From Rubrivivax sp. (GTDB taxonomy: Bacteria > Pseudomonadota > Gammaproteobacteria > Burkholderiales > Burkholderiaceae_C): a DNA stretch of 41,485 nucleotides. Positions within the stretch are counted from its first letter, which is position 1, and each line of letters starts with the position of its first letter. Position numbers and translations under genes: made by a program. Positions 33,568-41,485 of the stretch are shown piece by piece. Where the stretch lies: positions 1 through 41,485 of the forward strand of contig JAIXZR010000238.1 in NCBI GenBank assembly GCA_027489455.1. The letters are read 5' to 3'. The notes under the pieces were generated by a model. The model was not told where the DNA came from, ran no database searches, and worked only from the letters and a program-made list of their open reading frames with translations.

Positions 33568-34467
33568 GTGAGCCACCGGCCCGCCATGGGCGCGCCAGCG
33601 CGCGTGCCCGTTGACTGGCCGCTGCGCGAGCACAGCCGCGGCCTGCGCGTGGGCACGCTGGACTGGCATGTGCAGCTGGCGGGCCGCGGGCCCCTGGCGC
33701 TGCTGCTGCACGGCACGGGCGGATCGGCCCATTCCTGGGCTGGCCTGATGCCCCATCTGCTGCCGCACGCCACCGTGCTGGTGCCCGATCTGCCCGGCCA
33801 CGGCTGGACGCAGGGCGCAGCCCTGGCCGACCTGACCTTGCCGCGCATGGCCCAGGCCCTGCAGGCACTGTTGGCGGCGCTGGGCCTGCCGCCGCCGGCC
33901 CTGGTGGCCGGCCATTCGGCCGGCGCGGCGCTGGCGCTGCGCCTGGCGCTGGACGCACCCGGCCCGGCGCCGCAGGTGCTGGGCTTCGCGCCATCGCTCG
34001 TGGCGCCGCCGGCGGCCTACACGCGCTACCTGGCGCCGCTGGTCAACCCGGTGGCCACGTCCGGCCCGCTCACCCGGCTGATGGCCCGCGTGGCCACCCC
34101 CAGCGGCCTGATCGACCTGCTGCTGGCCAGCACGGGATCGGCGCTGAGCCCGGCACAGCGCGCGCCGTACAAGCAGTTGTTCGCCCACCGCCAGCACGTG
34201 CAGGGCGCGGTGGGCTTCATGGCGGCGGCCGACCTGCCCGCCCTGAACGCCGAATGCAACCGCCTGCGCAGCCCGGTGGCCTTCGTGCTGGGCGCGCAGG
34301 ACCGCTGGATCCCCGAGCGGCTGCTGCGGCCGGTGATCGCGCGCCACCTGCCGCAGGCGGATGTGCAGGTCTGGCCCGGCGGCCACCTGGTGCACGAGGA
34401 ATCGCCCCAACGCGCCGCGGAGCGGGTGCTGGCCATGCTGGACGCTGGCGCGGTGGCACCAGGCTGA
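33568..34467 (+). CDS. BchO-like alpha/beta hydrolase
   Basis: An alpha/beta hydrolase of 299 residues. DWPLREHSRGLRVGTLDWHVQLAG and LLLHGTGGSAHSWAGLMPHLLPHATVLVPDLPGHGWT closely follow the BchO family, described as an accessory factor of magnesium chelatase in bacteriochlorophyll synthesis. The nucleophile is Ser in AGHSAGAALALRL, the acid Asp in LGAQDRWIPE and the His in GGHLVHEE. GTG 33568 is favoured as start because AAGTGAG lies just upstream; ATG 33586 is the alternative. No chlorophyll or photosynthesis gene lies in this window, so a general hydrolase role is also possible. Confidence 0.8.
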   Translation: MSHRPAMGAPARVPVDWPLREHSRGLRVGTLDWHVQLAGRGPLALLLHGTGGSAHSWAGLMPHLLPHATVLVPDLPGHGWTQGAALADLTLPRMAQALQALLAALGLPPPALVAGHSAGAALALRLALDAPGPAPQVLGFAPSLVAPPAAYTRYLAPLVNPVATSGPLTRLMARVATPSGLIDLLLASTGSALSPAQRAPYKQLFAHRQHVQGAVGFMAAADLPALNAECNRLRSPVAFVLGAQDRWIPERLLRPVIARHLPQADVQVWPGGHLVHEESPQRAAERVLAMLDAGAVAPG

Positions 34468-34480
34468 TGGGGGCGGCAGC

Positions 34481-35053
34481 TCAGGCCGAAAGGCGCGGCG
34501 GCGGCAGCCAGGTCGAAGGGGCCCGCTGCGGCGGCGGTGCCGGCAGCACGTGCACGCGCGCCAGCGGGTGCTGGCGCAGCCGGGCCAGCAGGGCCGGCAG
34601 ATCCAGCCTGTCACGCAGCACGGCGCTGAGCTTGCGCGTGCACTGCACGGGGATGTCCTGGAAGCGGAACCAGCCGTAGCCGTCCATCTCGGGCAGCCGG
34701 GCGCCGCTGCCGGCGTCGTCGAAGCGGCTTTCGCACCACAGCAGCCCGCTGTCGAAGCGCGGCACGCGGGCGGCGAACAGGTGCAGCTGCTTGCGTTCGC
34801 GGTAGGGCAGCACCCCCAGGTCGAGCATCGCCGCGGCTTCCAGGCACAGGCCGGTTTCCTCGCGCGTTTCGCGCAGCGCGGCTTGCAGCGGGCTTTCGTC
34901 GGGCGTGATGCCGCCCTTGGGCAGATCCCAGTGGTCATGACCGGTGACGTGGCACAGCAGCAGCTCGCCCTGGTCATTGAGCAGCACCACGCCGCAGCTC
35001 AGCGTCTTGCCGAAGGGCAGGGTGCGGGCAGCAGTGGCGGGCGCGTACAGCAT
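34481..35053 (-). CDS. NUDIX hydrolase
   Basis: A 190-residue NUDIX protein, hydrolysing a nucleoside diphosphate linked to some moiety. The NUDIX box is complete from GGITPDESPLQAALRETREETGL (Gly, Glu, REU-EE-G pattern), followed by a second part with FQDIPVQCTRKLSAVLRDRLDLP. The start LSCGVVLLNDQGELLLCHVTGHDHWDLPKG is reminiscent of diadenosine-polyphosphate or NTP-cleaving members but does not settle the substrate. It is convergent with the BchO-like gene (13 bases) and divergent from the peroxidase-like gene (159 bases). Confidence 0.9.
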   Translation of the reverse strand: MLYAPATAARTLPFGKTLSCGVVLLNDQGELLLCHVTGHDHWDLPKGGITPDESPLQAALRETREETGLCLEAAAMLDLGVLPYRERKQLHLFAARVPRFDSGLLWCESRFDDAGSGARLPEMDGYGWFRFQDIPVQCTRKLSAVLRDRLDLPALLARLRQHPLARVHVLPAPPPQRAPSTWLPPPRLSA

Positions 35054-35212
35054 GGGGGGATTGGACGACGGCGTGCACGTAGCGTGCCATCGTACGAACG
35101 GGGGGTGCCCCTGAAAAGCGCGGCTGAATCCACGCTCATGGCGCGTTTGCCGGCACTTGGCTGTAAGGTCGTCGCGCGCAGCGCAGACCCAGCGCCCATC
35201 ACCGGAGAACCC

Positions 35213-35548
35213 ATGAGCCACTACTTCGACAGCGATGACCTCGCCAAGTTCGGCAGCATCGGCCAGCACGGGCCGAAGCTGGCGGAAGACTTCTTCCAGT
35301 ACTACGGCGCCGTCACCGGCAGCGACGGCGCGCTGACCAAGCGCGAAAAGGCCCTGATCGCCCTGGCCGTGGCGCATGCCGAGAAATGCGCCTATTGCAT
35401 CGACGCCTACACCACGGCCTGCCTGGAAAGCGGCTCCAACCCCGAGCAGATGATGGAAGCCGTGCACGTGGCAGCGGTGATGAAGGCCGGTATCACGCTG
35501 GTGCATTCGGTGCAGATGCACAAGCACCTCGACAAGCTGGTGTCGTGA
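35213..35548 (+). CDS. Carboxymuconolactone decarboxylase-fold protein, arsenosugar biosynthesis-associated peroxidase-like
   Basis: A 111-residue AhpD-like protein. The redox/catalytic CxxC lies in AHAEKCAYCIDAYTTACLESG, and DGALTKREKALIALAVA precedes it. YFDSDDLAKFGSIG and MMEAVHVAAVMKAGITLVHSVQMHKH match the subfamily that sits beside the radical SAM protein ArsS. GGAGAA is a few bases before the ATG. Its TGA overlaps the GTG of the next gene, so the two are coupled. The role in arsenosugar synthesis is known only by association; a thiol-dependent redox function is the simplest reading of the fold. Confidence 0.85.
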   Translation: MSHYFDSDDLAKFGSIGQHGPKLAEDFFQYYGAVTGSDGALTKREKALIALAVAHAEKCAYCIDAYTTACLESGSNPEQMMEAVHVAAVMKAGITLVHSVQMHKHLDKLVS

Positions 35549-36603
35549 GCGCAGTCTTCCCGATCGCGCCGGCACAGGACCGGGCGCCCGCGGGCGAAGG
35601 CAACCCGCCTGCAGCCCTGCCGCGCCATGACTTCGACGCCCTGCTGGCCACCCGCGGCCTGCAGCTGCCGCCAGAGGCCGTGAGCACGCTGCAGGTGAAC
35701 ATCACCCGCCTGTGCAACCAGGTGTGCCGGCACTGCCATGTCGACGCCTCGCCCACCCGTACCGAAGCGCTCAGCCGCGAAGGCATCGAGCGCTGCGTGG
35801 CCCTGCTGGCCGCGCACCCCGGCATCACGACGCTGGACATCACCGGCGGCGCACCCGAGCTGCACCCCGATTTCGCCTGGCTCGTGCGCCAGGCCCGCGC
35901 GCTCGGCCGCCAGGTGCTGGTGCGCCACAACCTCACCGTCAGCTTCGACCCGCACCCGCAGACCGGGGCCAGCATGGCCCACCTGCCGGACTTCTTTGCC
36001 GAGCAGGGCTGCGAAGTCGTCTCGTCGCTGCCCTACTACCAGGCCTACTTCACCGACGCGCAGCGGGGGCGCGGCGTCTTCGACAAGAGCATCGCCGGGC
36101 TGAAGCGGCTCAACGCTCTGGGCTACGGGCAGCCGGGCAGCGGTCGGGTGCTGAACCTGGTCTACAACCCCGCCGGCCCCTACCTGCCCGCAGCGCAGGC
36201 CAGCCTGCAGGCCGACTACGAACGCGAGCTCAAAGCCCGCTTCGGCATCGTCTTCAACCAGCTCTACACCATCACCAACATGCCCATTCACCGCTTCGCG
36301 CTGCACCTGCACAAGGCCGGGCAGTACGAGGCCTACATGGACAAGCTGCTGGCCGCCTTCAACCCCCAGGCAGCGGCCGGGGTGATGTGCCGCAGCCTCA
36401 TCAGCGTGGGCTACGACGGGCGGCTGTACGACTGCGACTTCAACCAGCAGATCGATCTGCCGGCCGAAATGCCAGGCTCGGCCCGGCCCAGCATCTTCGA
36501 CTTCGACCTGCCCGCGCTGCTGCAGCGGCGCATCCGCTTCGGCCCGCATTGCCTGGGCTGCACGGCCGGCGCTGGCTCTTCCTGTGGCGGCACGACGGCT
36601 TGA
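35545..36603 (+). CDS. arsS: ArsS-like radical SAM enzyme (arsenosugar biosynthesis)
   Basis: A radical SAM protein of 352 residues. The [4Fe-4S] motif is CNQVCRHC (Cys57, Cys61, Cys64), followed by the SAM-site DITGGAPELHP. The C-terminal half has extra cysteines (MCRSLISVGYDGRLYDCDFNQQ and CLGCTAGAGSSCGG), which mark the ArsS family and its DUF3641-like domain. ArsS is thought to join the adenosyl group of SAM to dimethylated arsenic on the way to arsenosugars. The GTG start overlaps the peroxidase-like gene's stop. No arsM methyltransferase or arsenic-resistance gene is in the window. Function on another substrate is possible. Confidence 0.85.
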   Translation: MSAVFPIAPAQDRAPAGEGNPPAALPRHDFDALLATRGLQLPPEAVSTLQVNITRLCNQVCRHCHVDASPTRTEALSREGIERCVALLAAHPGITTLDITGGAPELHPDFAWLVRQARALGRQVLVRHNLTVSFDPHPQTGASMAHLPDFFAEQGCEVVSSLPYYQAYFTDAQRGRGVFDKSIAGLKRLNALGYGQPGSGRVLNLVYNPAGPYLPAAQASLQADYERELKARFGIVFNQLYTITNMPIHRFALHLHKAGQYEAYMDKLLAAFNPQAAAGVMCRSLISVGYDGRLYDCDFNQQIDLPAEMPGSARPSIFDFDLPALLQRRIRFGPHCLGCTAGAGSSCGGTTA

Positions 36604-36747
36604 ACCGCTGACGCTGCGGCGGCGGCATGGCCAGGCGTTGACGCCGCCCCCCGGAACAGGTGGCTGCGCACCCCGCGCCGCGCCGCGCTGAGCCGCGACG
36701 GCGCGATTTGCGGCGTTAGCGAACACACCCCACTGGAGTTCGCTGCC

Positions 36748-37551
36748 ATGCCCGCACCTTTCACCTGCCGCCTTCACCCCGCCCTGCGCCTGGCCACGCG
36801 GCTGGCGGGGGCCGCCGCCCTGGCGGCCGGCTGCACATTGGCCCACGCGGCCCTGAGCATCGACGTGCGCAGCGACATCCTGGCCGCGCGTGCCAGCTTT
36901 CAGGGCCAGGCCGGCGTGCTGGAAGCCTTCACCTGGAGCAGCGCTTTCGCCCCCGGCACGCATGCGCCGGGCAACTTCAATCCGTTCCTCAACCTGGGTG
37001 GCTACACCTTCACGGCCGCCGACGGCAGCACCCACGCCGCCGTCAGCGCCAACGGCGTGAACCCTGCGTTCGCCCCGGGCAACTGGATCGACGGCCCCGG
37101 CTTCGACGCCGCCAACGGCAGCGCCACGGCTGACCTGGCGCTGAACGGCGCCGAAAGCTTCGACCTGGTGTTCGGCTCGGCCTACACGTCCATCGGTATG
37201 ACCATTGCCACCGGCATGGGCAATGCGCCCAGCGAAATCGACCTGACGGGCGCGAGCTTCAGCTTCACGGCCCTGGGCGCGGGCGGGCAGGTCATCGGCA
37301 GCGCCAGCCTGGCGCTGGCCCCGGGCGCACCCGTTGCGGCCTGGGTGACGCTGGTGGCCAGCGCGCCCATCAGCCGCCTGCAGGTGCGCGAAACGAATGC
37401 GGTGAGCATCCGCGACCAGTACTTCAGCGACATCCTGGTCACGCCCAGCAGCATCAGCCCGGTGCCCGAGCCCGCTACGGCGCTGATGCTGGCCCTGGGC
37501 GCACTGGGCATCGCCGTGCGCAAGGCCGGCGCCTGGGGCCGAGGCCGCTGA
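36748..37551 (+). CDS. PEP-CTERM sorting-signal protein
   Basis: A 267-residue exported protein of unknown function. It has a signal peptide ending LAHAA, a Gly/Ala/Asn-rich beta-strand body and a C-terminal PEP-CTERM tag: VPEPATALMLALGALGIAVRK, that is VPEP, a hydrophobic helix and a basic end. Such proteins are processed by exosortase and usually end up at the surface or in exopolysaccharide matrix. GGAG lies about 11 bases before the ATG. No exosortase gene is in this window. The 144-base gap before it shows GC-rich sequence without a clear promoter. Confidence 0.9.
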   Translation: MPAPFTCRLHPALRLATRLAGAAALAAGCTLAHAALSIDVRSDILAARASFQGQAGVLEAFTWSSAFAPGTHAPGNFNPFLNLGGYTFTAADGSTHAAVSANGVNPAFAPGNWIDGPGFDAANGSATADLALNGAESFDLVFGSAYTSIGMTIATGMGNAPSEIDLTGASFSFTALGAGGQVIGSASLALAPGAPVAAWVTLVASAPISRLQVRETNAVSIRDQYFSDILVTPSSISPVPEPATALMLALGALGIAVRKAGAWGRGR

Positions 37552-37552
37552 T

Positions 37553-38059
37553 TCAGAACGGGATGTCGTCGTCCATGTCGTCGAAGCCCGAAGCAGGCTT
37601 CGACGCTGCCGGCGCGGCGGCCGGGCGGCTGGCGGGGGCGCTGCGCGGCGGGGCGCTGCGCGCGGCCGGCGCGGCCTGCGAATAGCCGTCGTCACCGCCG
37701 CCGCCCATGCCACCGCCGCCGCCACTGCGGCCGCCCAGCAGCTGCATTTCACTGGCCACGATGTCGGTGGTGTTGCGTTCCACGCCGTCCTTGTCGGTGT
37801 ACTTGCCGTACTTCAGGCGGCCTTCGATGTAGACCGAGCCGCCCTTCTTCAGGTATTCACCGGCGATTTCGGCCAGGCGTTCGTAGAAGGTGACGCGGTG
37901 CCACTGCGTCTCTTCGATCATCTCGCCGCTGGCCTTGTCCTTGCGCTTGCTGGACGTGGCGATGCTGACCGTGGCCACGGCCATGCCGCTGGCGGCGTAA
38001 CGCACTTCGGGGTCGCGGCCGCAGTTGCCGACGAGGATGACTTTGTTGACTGATGCCAT
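37553..38059 (-). CDS. ssb: Single-stranded DNA-binding protein SSB
   Basis: SSB covers single-stranded DNA in replication, repair and recombination and recruits partners through its C-terminal tip. The 168-residue protein has the OB fold ([63 protein letters not shown]), a Gly-rich and Ala/Pro/Ser-rich linker and the acidic tip DDDIPF. GGAG precedes the ATG on its strand. It is divergent from recQ, a known SSB-tip partner, with 180 bases between the starts, and convergent with the PEP-CTERM gene (one base). Confidence 0.97.
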   Translation of the reverse strand: MASVNKVILVGNCGRDPEVRYAASGMAVATVSIATSSKRKDKASGEMIEETQWHRVTFYERLAEIAGEYLKKGGSVYIEGRLKYGKYTDKDGVERNTTDIVASEMQLLGGRSGGGGGMGGGGDDGYSQAAPAARSAPPRSAPASRPAAAPAASKPASGFDDMDDDIPF

Positions 38060-38239
38060 GGGCGGGCTCCGCGGGGCTGGGGTAGGGGGCTGAGGGTTGC
38101 AGTGGATTATCCGCCGCGGGGCCCGCCAGGCTATCCCTCGCCAGCCCCCATAGCCGGGGCCACCGCAGGGGCTCGCCCGTCCTCGGGGGCCCGGGCGGCG
38201 GGGGGCCGCGGCAGGGCCCTGGCTTACCATCGCGACAAG

Positions 38240-40294
38240 ATGTCTGCCGTCCTAGAACCTCGTTCCGCCGCGCCCGCGCGCAGCCCCGTGCAGCAGGTGC
38301 TGGAAGAGGTCTTCGGCTACACCGCCTTCCGCGGCGCGCAGCGCGAGATCATCGAACACGTCAGCGCCGGCGGCGACGCCCTGGTGCTGATGCCCACCGG
38401 CGGCGGCAAGAGCCTGTGCTACCAGGTGCCGGCGATCGCCCGCCACCGTGCCGGGCGCGGTGTGGCCGTCGTCGTCTCGCCGCTCATCGCGCTGATGCAC
38501 GACCAGGTGGGCGCCCTGCACGAAGCCGGCGTGCCCGCGGCCTTCCTCAACAGCAGCCTGGACAGCGACAGCGCGCGCCAGGTCGAGCGCGATCTGCTGG
38601 CCGGCCGGCTGAACCTGCTCTATGCGGCGCCAGAGCGCATCCTCACGCCGCGCTTCGTGGCGATGCTGGAATCGCTGAACGAACGCGGCCTGCTCAGCCT
38701 CTTCGCCATCGACGAAGCGCATTGCGTCAGCCAGTGGGGGCACGACTTCCGCGAGGAATACCTCGGCCTGTCGATGCTGCACGAGCGCTTCCCGGGCGTG
38801 CCGCGCGTGGCGCTGACGGCCACGGCCGACGCGCACACCCGGGCCGACATCGTCGAACGCCTGAAGCTGGAGGACGCACGCCTGTTCGTGGCCAGCTTCG
38901 ACCGGCCGAACATCCGCTACACCATCGTCGAGAAGGACGACCCGAAGAAGCAGCTGCTGCGCTTCATCCGCGACGACCACGAAGGCGACGCTGGCGTCGT
39001 CTACTGCCAGAGCCGCAAGAAGGTGGAAGACACCGCCACCTGGCTGGCCGCAGAAGGCATCAACGCCCTGCCCTACCACGCCGGGCTGGACGCCGACTTG
39101 CGCCGACGCCATCAAGATCGCTTCCTGCGCGAAGACAGCATCGTGATGGTGGCCACCATCGCTTTCGGCATGGGCATCGACAAGCCCGACGTGCGCTTCG
39201 TCGCGCACCTGGACTTGCCCAAGAACATCGAGGCCTACTACCAGGAAACCGGCCGCGCTGGCCGCGACGGCCTGCCGGCTGATGCCTGGATGGCCTATGG
39301 CCTGGCCGATGTGGTGAACCAGCGCCGCATGATCGACGACAGCGACGCTGGCGACGACTTCAAGCGCCTGCAGCGCGGCAAGCTCGACGCCCTGCTGGCC
39401 CTGGCCGAAGCCTGCGACTGCCGGCGCGTGCGGCTGCTGGACTACTTCGGCGAAGCCAGTTCGGACTGCGGCAACTGCGACAACTGCCTGCACGCGCCCG
39501 AGACCTGGGACGCCACCGAAGCCGCGCGCAAGGCGCTGAGCTGCATCTACCGCTTCCGCCAGGCCGGTGATGCTGGCCGTGGCCCGCGCAGCTTCGGTGC
39601 CGGGCACCTGCTGGACGTGCTGCGCGGCAAGCTCACCGACAAGGTCACGCAGTTCGGCCACCAGCAGCTGTCCACCTTCGGCATCGGCGCCGACCTGGCC
39701 GAAGCGCAGTGGCGTTCGGTGCTGCGCCAGCTCATCGCCCTGGGCCACCTGCGCACCGAAGGCGACTACAACACCCTGGCGCTGACCGACAGCGCACGCG
39801 ACGTGCTGAAAGGCAGCGTGCCGGTGCGCCTGCGCGTGGCCGTGGACCCGCCCGCGCGCGGCGCGGGCAAGGGGCGCAGCACCCGCAGCGCGCGCGGCAC
39901 GGGCAGCCACCTCGACAAGCCGCCGCCACTGCCGCTGGACACCGCCGCCACGCAGCGCTTTGCGGCGCTGAAGGCCTGGCGTGCCGAAGTGGCCCGCGAA
40001 CACAACCTGCCGGCCTACGTTGTCTTTCACGACGCCAGCGTGGCCGAGATGGCGCGCGAGAACCCGGCCACGCTGGACGCGCTGGCGGCCATCAGCGGCG
40101 TGGGCGCGAAGAAGCTGGAAGCCTACGGGCGCGAGATCCTGCGCCTGCTGGGCAGCCAGGGTGGGCGCCAGGGCAGGGGGTCGGGCGCCGGCAGCGACCT
40201 GGGCCATGACGTCCCCGCCGATGCCGATGCCGAATTCAGCACCGCCGACCTGCCCCCGGAAGATCACGCCTGGGGTCTGCCAGAGGACCACTGA
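38240..40294 (+). CDS. recQ: ATP-dependent DNA helicase RecQ
   Basis: RecQ is a 3'-5' helicase that unwinds DNA for recombination and repair. The 684-residue protein has Walker [10 protein letters not shown] (Lys57), DEAH box 158-161 with [13 protein letters not shown], helicase motif [13 protein letters not shown], the RQC zinc site [25 protein letters not shown], a winged helix, and an HRDC domain ([23 protein letters not shown]). After HRDC comes an acidic tail of about 40 residues ([24 protein letters not shown]). ATG 38240 is chosen as first before the conserved region. TACCAT at 38225-38230 lies close enough for a near-leaderless mRNA. It is divergent from ssb. Confidence 0.97.
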   Translation: MSAVLEPRSAAPARSPVQQVLEEVFGYTAFRGAQREIIEHVSAGGDALVLMPTGGGKSLCYQVPAIARHRAGRGVAVVVSPLIALMHDQVGALHEAGVPAAFLNSSLDSDSARQVERDLLAGRLNLLYAAPERILTPRFVAMLESLNERGLLSLFAIDEAHCVSQWGHDFREEYLGLSMLHERFPGVPRVALTATADAHTRADIVERLKLEDARLFVASFDRPNIRYTIVEKDDPKKQLLRFIRDDHEGDAGVVYCQSRKKVEDTATWLAAEGINALPYHAGLDADLRRRHQDRFLREDSIVMVATIAFGMGIDKPDVRFVAHLDLPKNIEAYYQETGRAGRDGLPADAWMAYGLADVVNQRRMIDDSDAGDDFKRLQRGKLDALLALAEACDCRRVRLLDYFGEASSDCGNCDNCLHAPETWDATEAARKALSCIYRFRQAGDAGRGPRSFGAGHLLDVLRGKLTDKVTQFGHQQLSTFGIGADLAEAQWRSVLRQLIALGHLRTEGDYNTLALTDSARDVLKGSVPVRLRVAVDPPARGAGKGRSTRSARGTGSHLDKPPPLPLDTAATQRFAALKAWRAEVAREHNLPAYVVFHDASVAEMARENPATLDALAAISGVGAKKLEAYGREILRLLGSQGGRQGRGSGAGSDLGHDVPADADAEFSTADLPPEDHAWGLPEDH

Positions 40295-40308
40295 AGACCA
40301 TCACTGAA

Positions 40309-40343
40309 CCCGTCTGTGGCGTGAAAAGCATCACGCAGACGGG
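40309..40343 (+). terminator. Stem-loop between recQ and cheB (no T-run)
   Basis: CCCGTCTG (40309-40316) pairs with CAGACGGG (40336-40343), and an inner CGTGA/TCACG helix closes the loop AAAGCA, with a three-base bulge. It begins 15 bases after the recQ stop. There is no T-run, so termination is likely but unproven. Confidence 0.45.
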
Positions 40344-40480
40344 CGGCTGCAGGCCGTTATCCCCCGTTTAAGGCATTTGCAACCCTTGCTGGGTGATACT
40401 CCACACAGAACGCGGTTTGTAACAACGTGTGCGCGGGACCCCCGGCACGAACCCCGGCAAAGCAACTGAAGGCTGCTGTC

Positions 40481-41197
40481 TTGGCCACAGAACCCGAAGC
40501 GTCGACCCCGCCCGAGGCCAACGCCGTGCCGGCCCCGTTCCGGGCCGAGCCCGCTGGCCTGGCGCCTTTCCGGGGCACGGTCGTCGGCATCGGGGCTTCG
40601 GCCGGCGGACTGGACGCCCTGGAACGCTTCTTCGGCGCCCTGCCGGTGGACAGCGGCGCCGCCTTCGTCGTCATCCAGCACCTGTCGCCCGACCACAAGT
40701 CGATGATGGACAACCTGCTGGCGCGCTACACCGCGATGCCGGTGCGCGTAGCCGAACACGACATGCCGCTGGCGGGCAATGCCGTGTTCCTGATCCCGCC
40801 CGGCAAGCACCTGCGCCTGGCCGCCGACCGGCTGCTGCTGACGCCCAAGGCCGAACATGGGTTGAGCCTGCCGATCGACATCTTCTTCCACAGCATGGCC
40901 GAACAGTGGGCCGACGGCGCCATCGCCGTGGTGCTGTCGGGCACCGGCAGCGACGGTTCGCGCGGCGTGGCGGCCGTGAATGCCGCGGGCGGCTTCGTCT
41001 TCGTGCAGGACCCGACCAGCGCCAAGTTCGACGGCATGCCGCGCAGCGCCATCGGCACCGGGCTGGTGGACGTGGTGGCCCCGGCCGAAGAACTGGCCAA
41101 GCGGCTGCTGGCGCACCTGCGCGCACCGCGCGACGCCCTGCCACGCGGCGGTGCGGCCGACGACGGCGCCGCACAGCTGCGGCCGCTGGACGCCATC
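40481..41197 (+). CDS. CheB-type methylesterase domain, 3' part missing
   Basis: The frame begins at TTG 40481 (GAAGG eight bases upstream; GTG 40427 is also in frame) and encodes a CheB catalytic domain without a preceding receiver domain. Ser40 in GIGASAGGLD, His67 in VIQHLSPDH and Asp158 in LSGTGSDGSRG form the triad, and VFLIPPGKHLRLA and GGFVFVQDPTSAKFDGMPRSA are typical. It resembles the first domain of hybrid CheB-CheR-PAS proteins, which continue into a CheR methyltransferase. Here CheB similarity fades after LRPLDAI (residue 239); the frame stays open to the window end, but the later sequence reads as another gene on the opposite strand. It is therefore a truncated gene or an assembly artefact. 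Confidence 0.8.
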
Positions 41198-41210
41198 GGC
41201 GCTGGCCGGG
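41165..41210. other. Junction between two unrelated, mutually truncated genes
   Basis: Left of here the plus strand codes for a CheB domain; right of here the minus strand codes for a GMC-type oxidoreductase. Both genes point into the junction and neither has its 3' half. No insertion sequence or target duplication is visible at the point. A chimeric assembly join or a real inversion/deletion breakpoint would look like this. Confidence 0.55.
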
Positions 41211-41485
41211 GGCTTGAGCGCCACGGTGATCGGGGCCTCGCGCAAGGCGCCTGGGCCAGACAGCGCCTCGAACGCCCGAAAGCGCAGGGGTGCACAGCCT
41301 GCCGAGGCCACGCCATTGGGCTGACCGGCCGTGCGGGCGCCCAGCCGCTGCGCGACCTCCCCCGCGCGCAGCGCCAGCTCGGCCTGCTCCGCCCGGATGG
41401 CGGTGGGCCAGTGCGCCTGCGCGAACACGGCGGCATCGGGCCAGTCCATCACGCCGGCGTTGATGAGCGAGCCGCCACCGAGCCC
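41177..41485 (-). CDS. GMC/cholesterol-oxidase-type FAD oxidoreductase, internal fragment
   Basis: The minus strand is open from the right window edge. It reads GLGGGSLINAGV first, the FAD/substrate motif of GMC-type oxidoreductases, then WPDAAVFAQAHWP, a helical stretch, and REAPITVALKPPASADGVQRPQ, which in relatives precedes a Cys-rich motif. The N-terminal Rossmann part lies outside the window. Past GVQRPQ the reading frame remains open leftward but is only antisense of the CheB gene, so the oxidoreductase ends abruptly. Codon choice is GC-rich like its surroundings. About 103 residues are visible. Confidence 0.65.

Noticed and set aside
36604..36747. Sigma-54 promoter before the PEP-CTERM gene (GTGGCTGCGCACCCCGC)
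   Set aside because: The GG and GC pairs have the wrong spacing by one base and the -12 element does not match.
40331..41170. The minus-strand frame continuing from the GMC fragment across the whole CheB gene
   Set aside because: Only the part right of about 41177 resembles an oxidoreductase; the rest is antisense to a CheB domain with complete catalytic motifs.

Overview
The window is GC-rich, densely packed bacterial chromosome whose gene order and protein features point to a Burkholderiales betaproteobacterium, probably of the Leptothrix/Rubrivivax/Roseateles type. That placement is inferred from recA-recX-DUF2889-sucCD synteny, TfpZ/PglL next to pilA, a PEP-CTERM protein, an alanine/lysine-rich SWIB protein and a BchO-like hydrolase. 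I see no rRNA, tRNA, CRISPR array, insertion sequence or prophage. No stretch of more than 300 bases lacks a gene; the longest gap (8246-8483) is the pilA control region.

Layout. 1-3667: recA 3' end, recX, a DUF2889 gene overlapping sucC, and sucD, closed by a hairpin. 3833-8245: a TerC-family membrane protein, then a Ser/Thr kinase, a PP2C phosphatase, an FHA protein and a metallo-beta-lactamase-fold protein resembling class II cyclic-nucleotide phosphodiesterases. 8266-11799: a type IV pilin locus (pilA, tfpZ, and a PglL/Wzy-like ligase likely to glycosylate pilin) with a near-consensus sigma-54 promoter and two 19-bp palindromes upstream. 11802-17263: moaC, an M48 protease with TPR-like tail, a small YvlD-type membrane protein, a histone-H1-like SWIB protein and an S9 peptidase. 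17497-20948: two translationally coupled c-di-GMP phosphodiesterase genes (HD-GYP, then PAS-GGDQF-EAL). 21047-22702: DUF1840, a PEBP-family protein and a histidine phosphatase.

22718-27996 is a divergent lipid-modification module. One arm encodes a response regulator, a sensor kinase and diacylglycerol kinase; the other a phosphoethanolamine transferase and a PAP2 phosphatase. The shared gap holds a PmrA-box-like direct repeat. ruvB follows, convergent and overlapping PAP2. 29023-33059 is a likely copper-acquisition operon: DUF2946, a TonB-dependent receptor, a YcnI-like protein and the PCuAC chaperone. After it come a VOC protein and a BchO-like hydrolase, then a NUDIX hydrolase on the other strand. 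35213-36603 is a coupled pair resembling the arsenosugar-associated peroxidase-like protein and the ArsS radical SAM enzyme. The right part holds a PEP-CTERM protein, ssb, recQ and a CheB domain.

Near 41.18-41.21 kb the CheB reading frame stops making sense as CheB, and a GMC-type oxidoreductase fragment on the opposite strand takes over. Both genes lose their 3' ends there, which suggests a rearrangement or an assembly chimera. The observations I rate most interesting are the pilA control region, the two-component/eptA/dgkA module with its direct repeat, the ArsS-like pair without a visible arsM, the copper operon, and the 41.2-kb junction.
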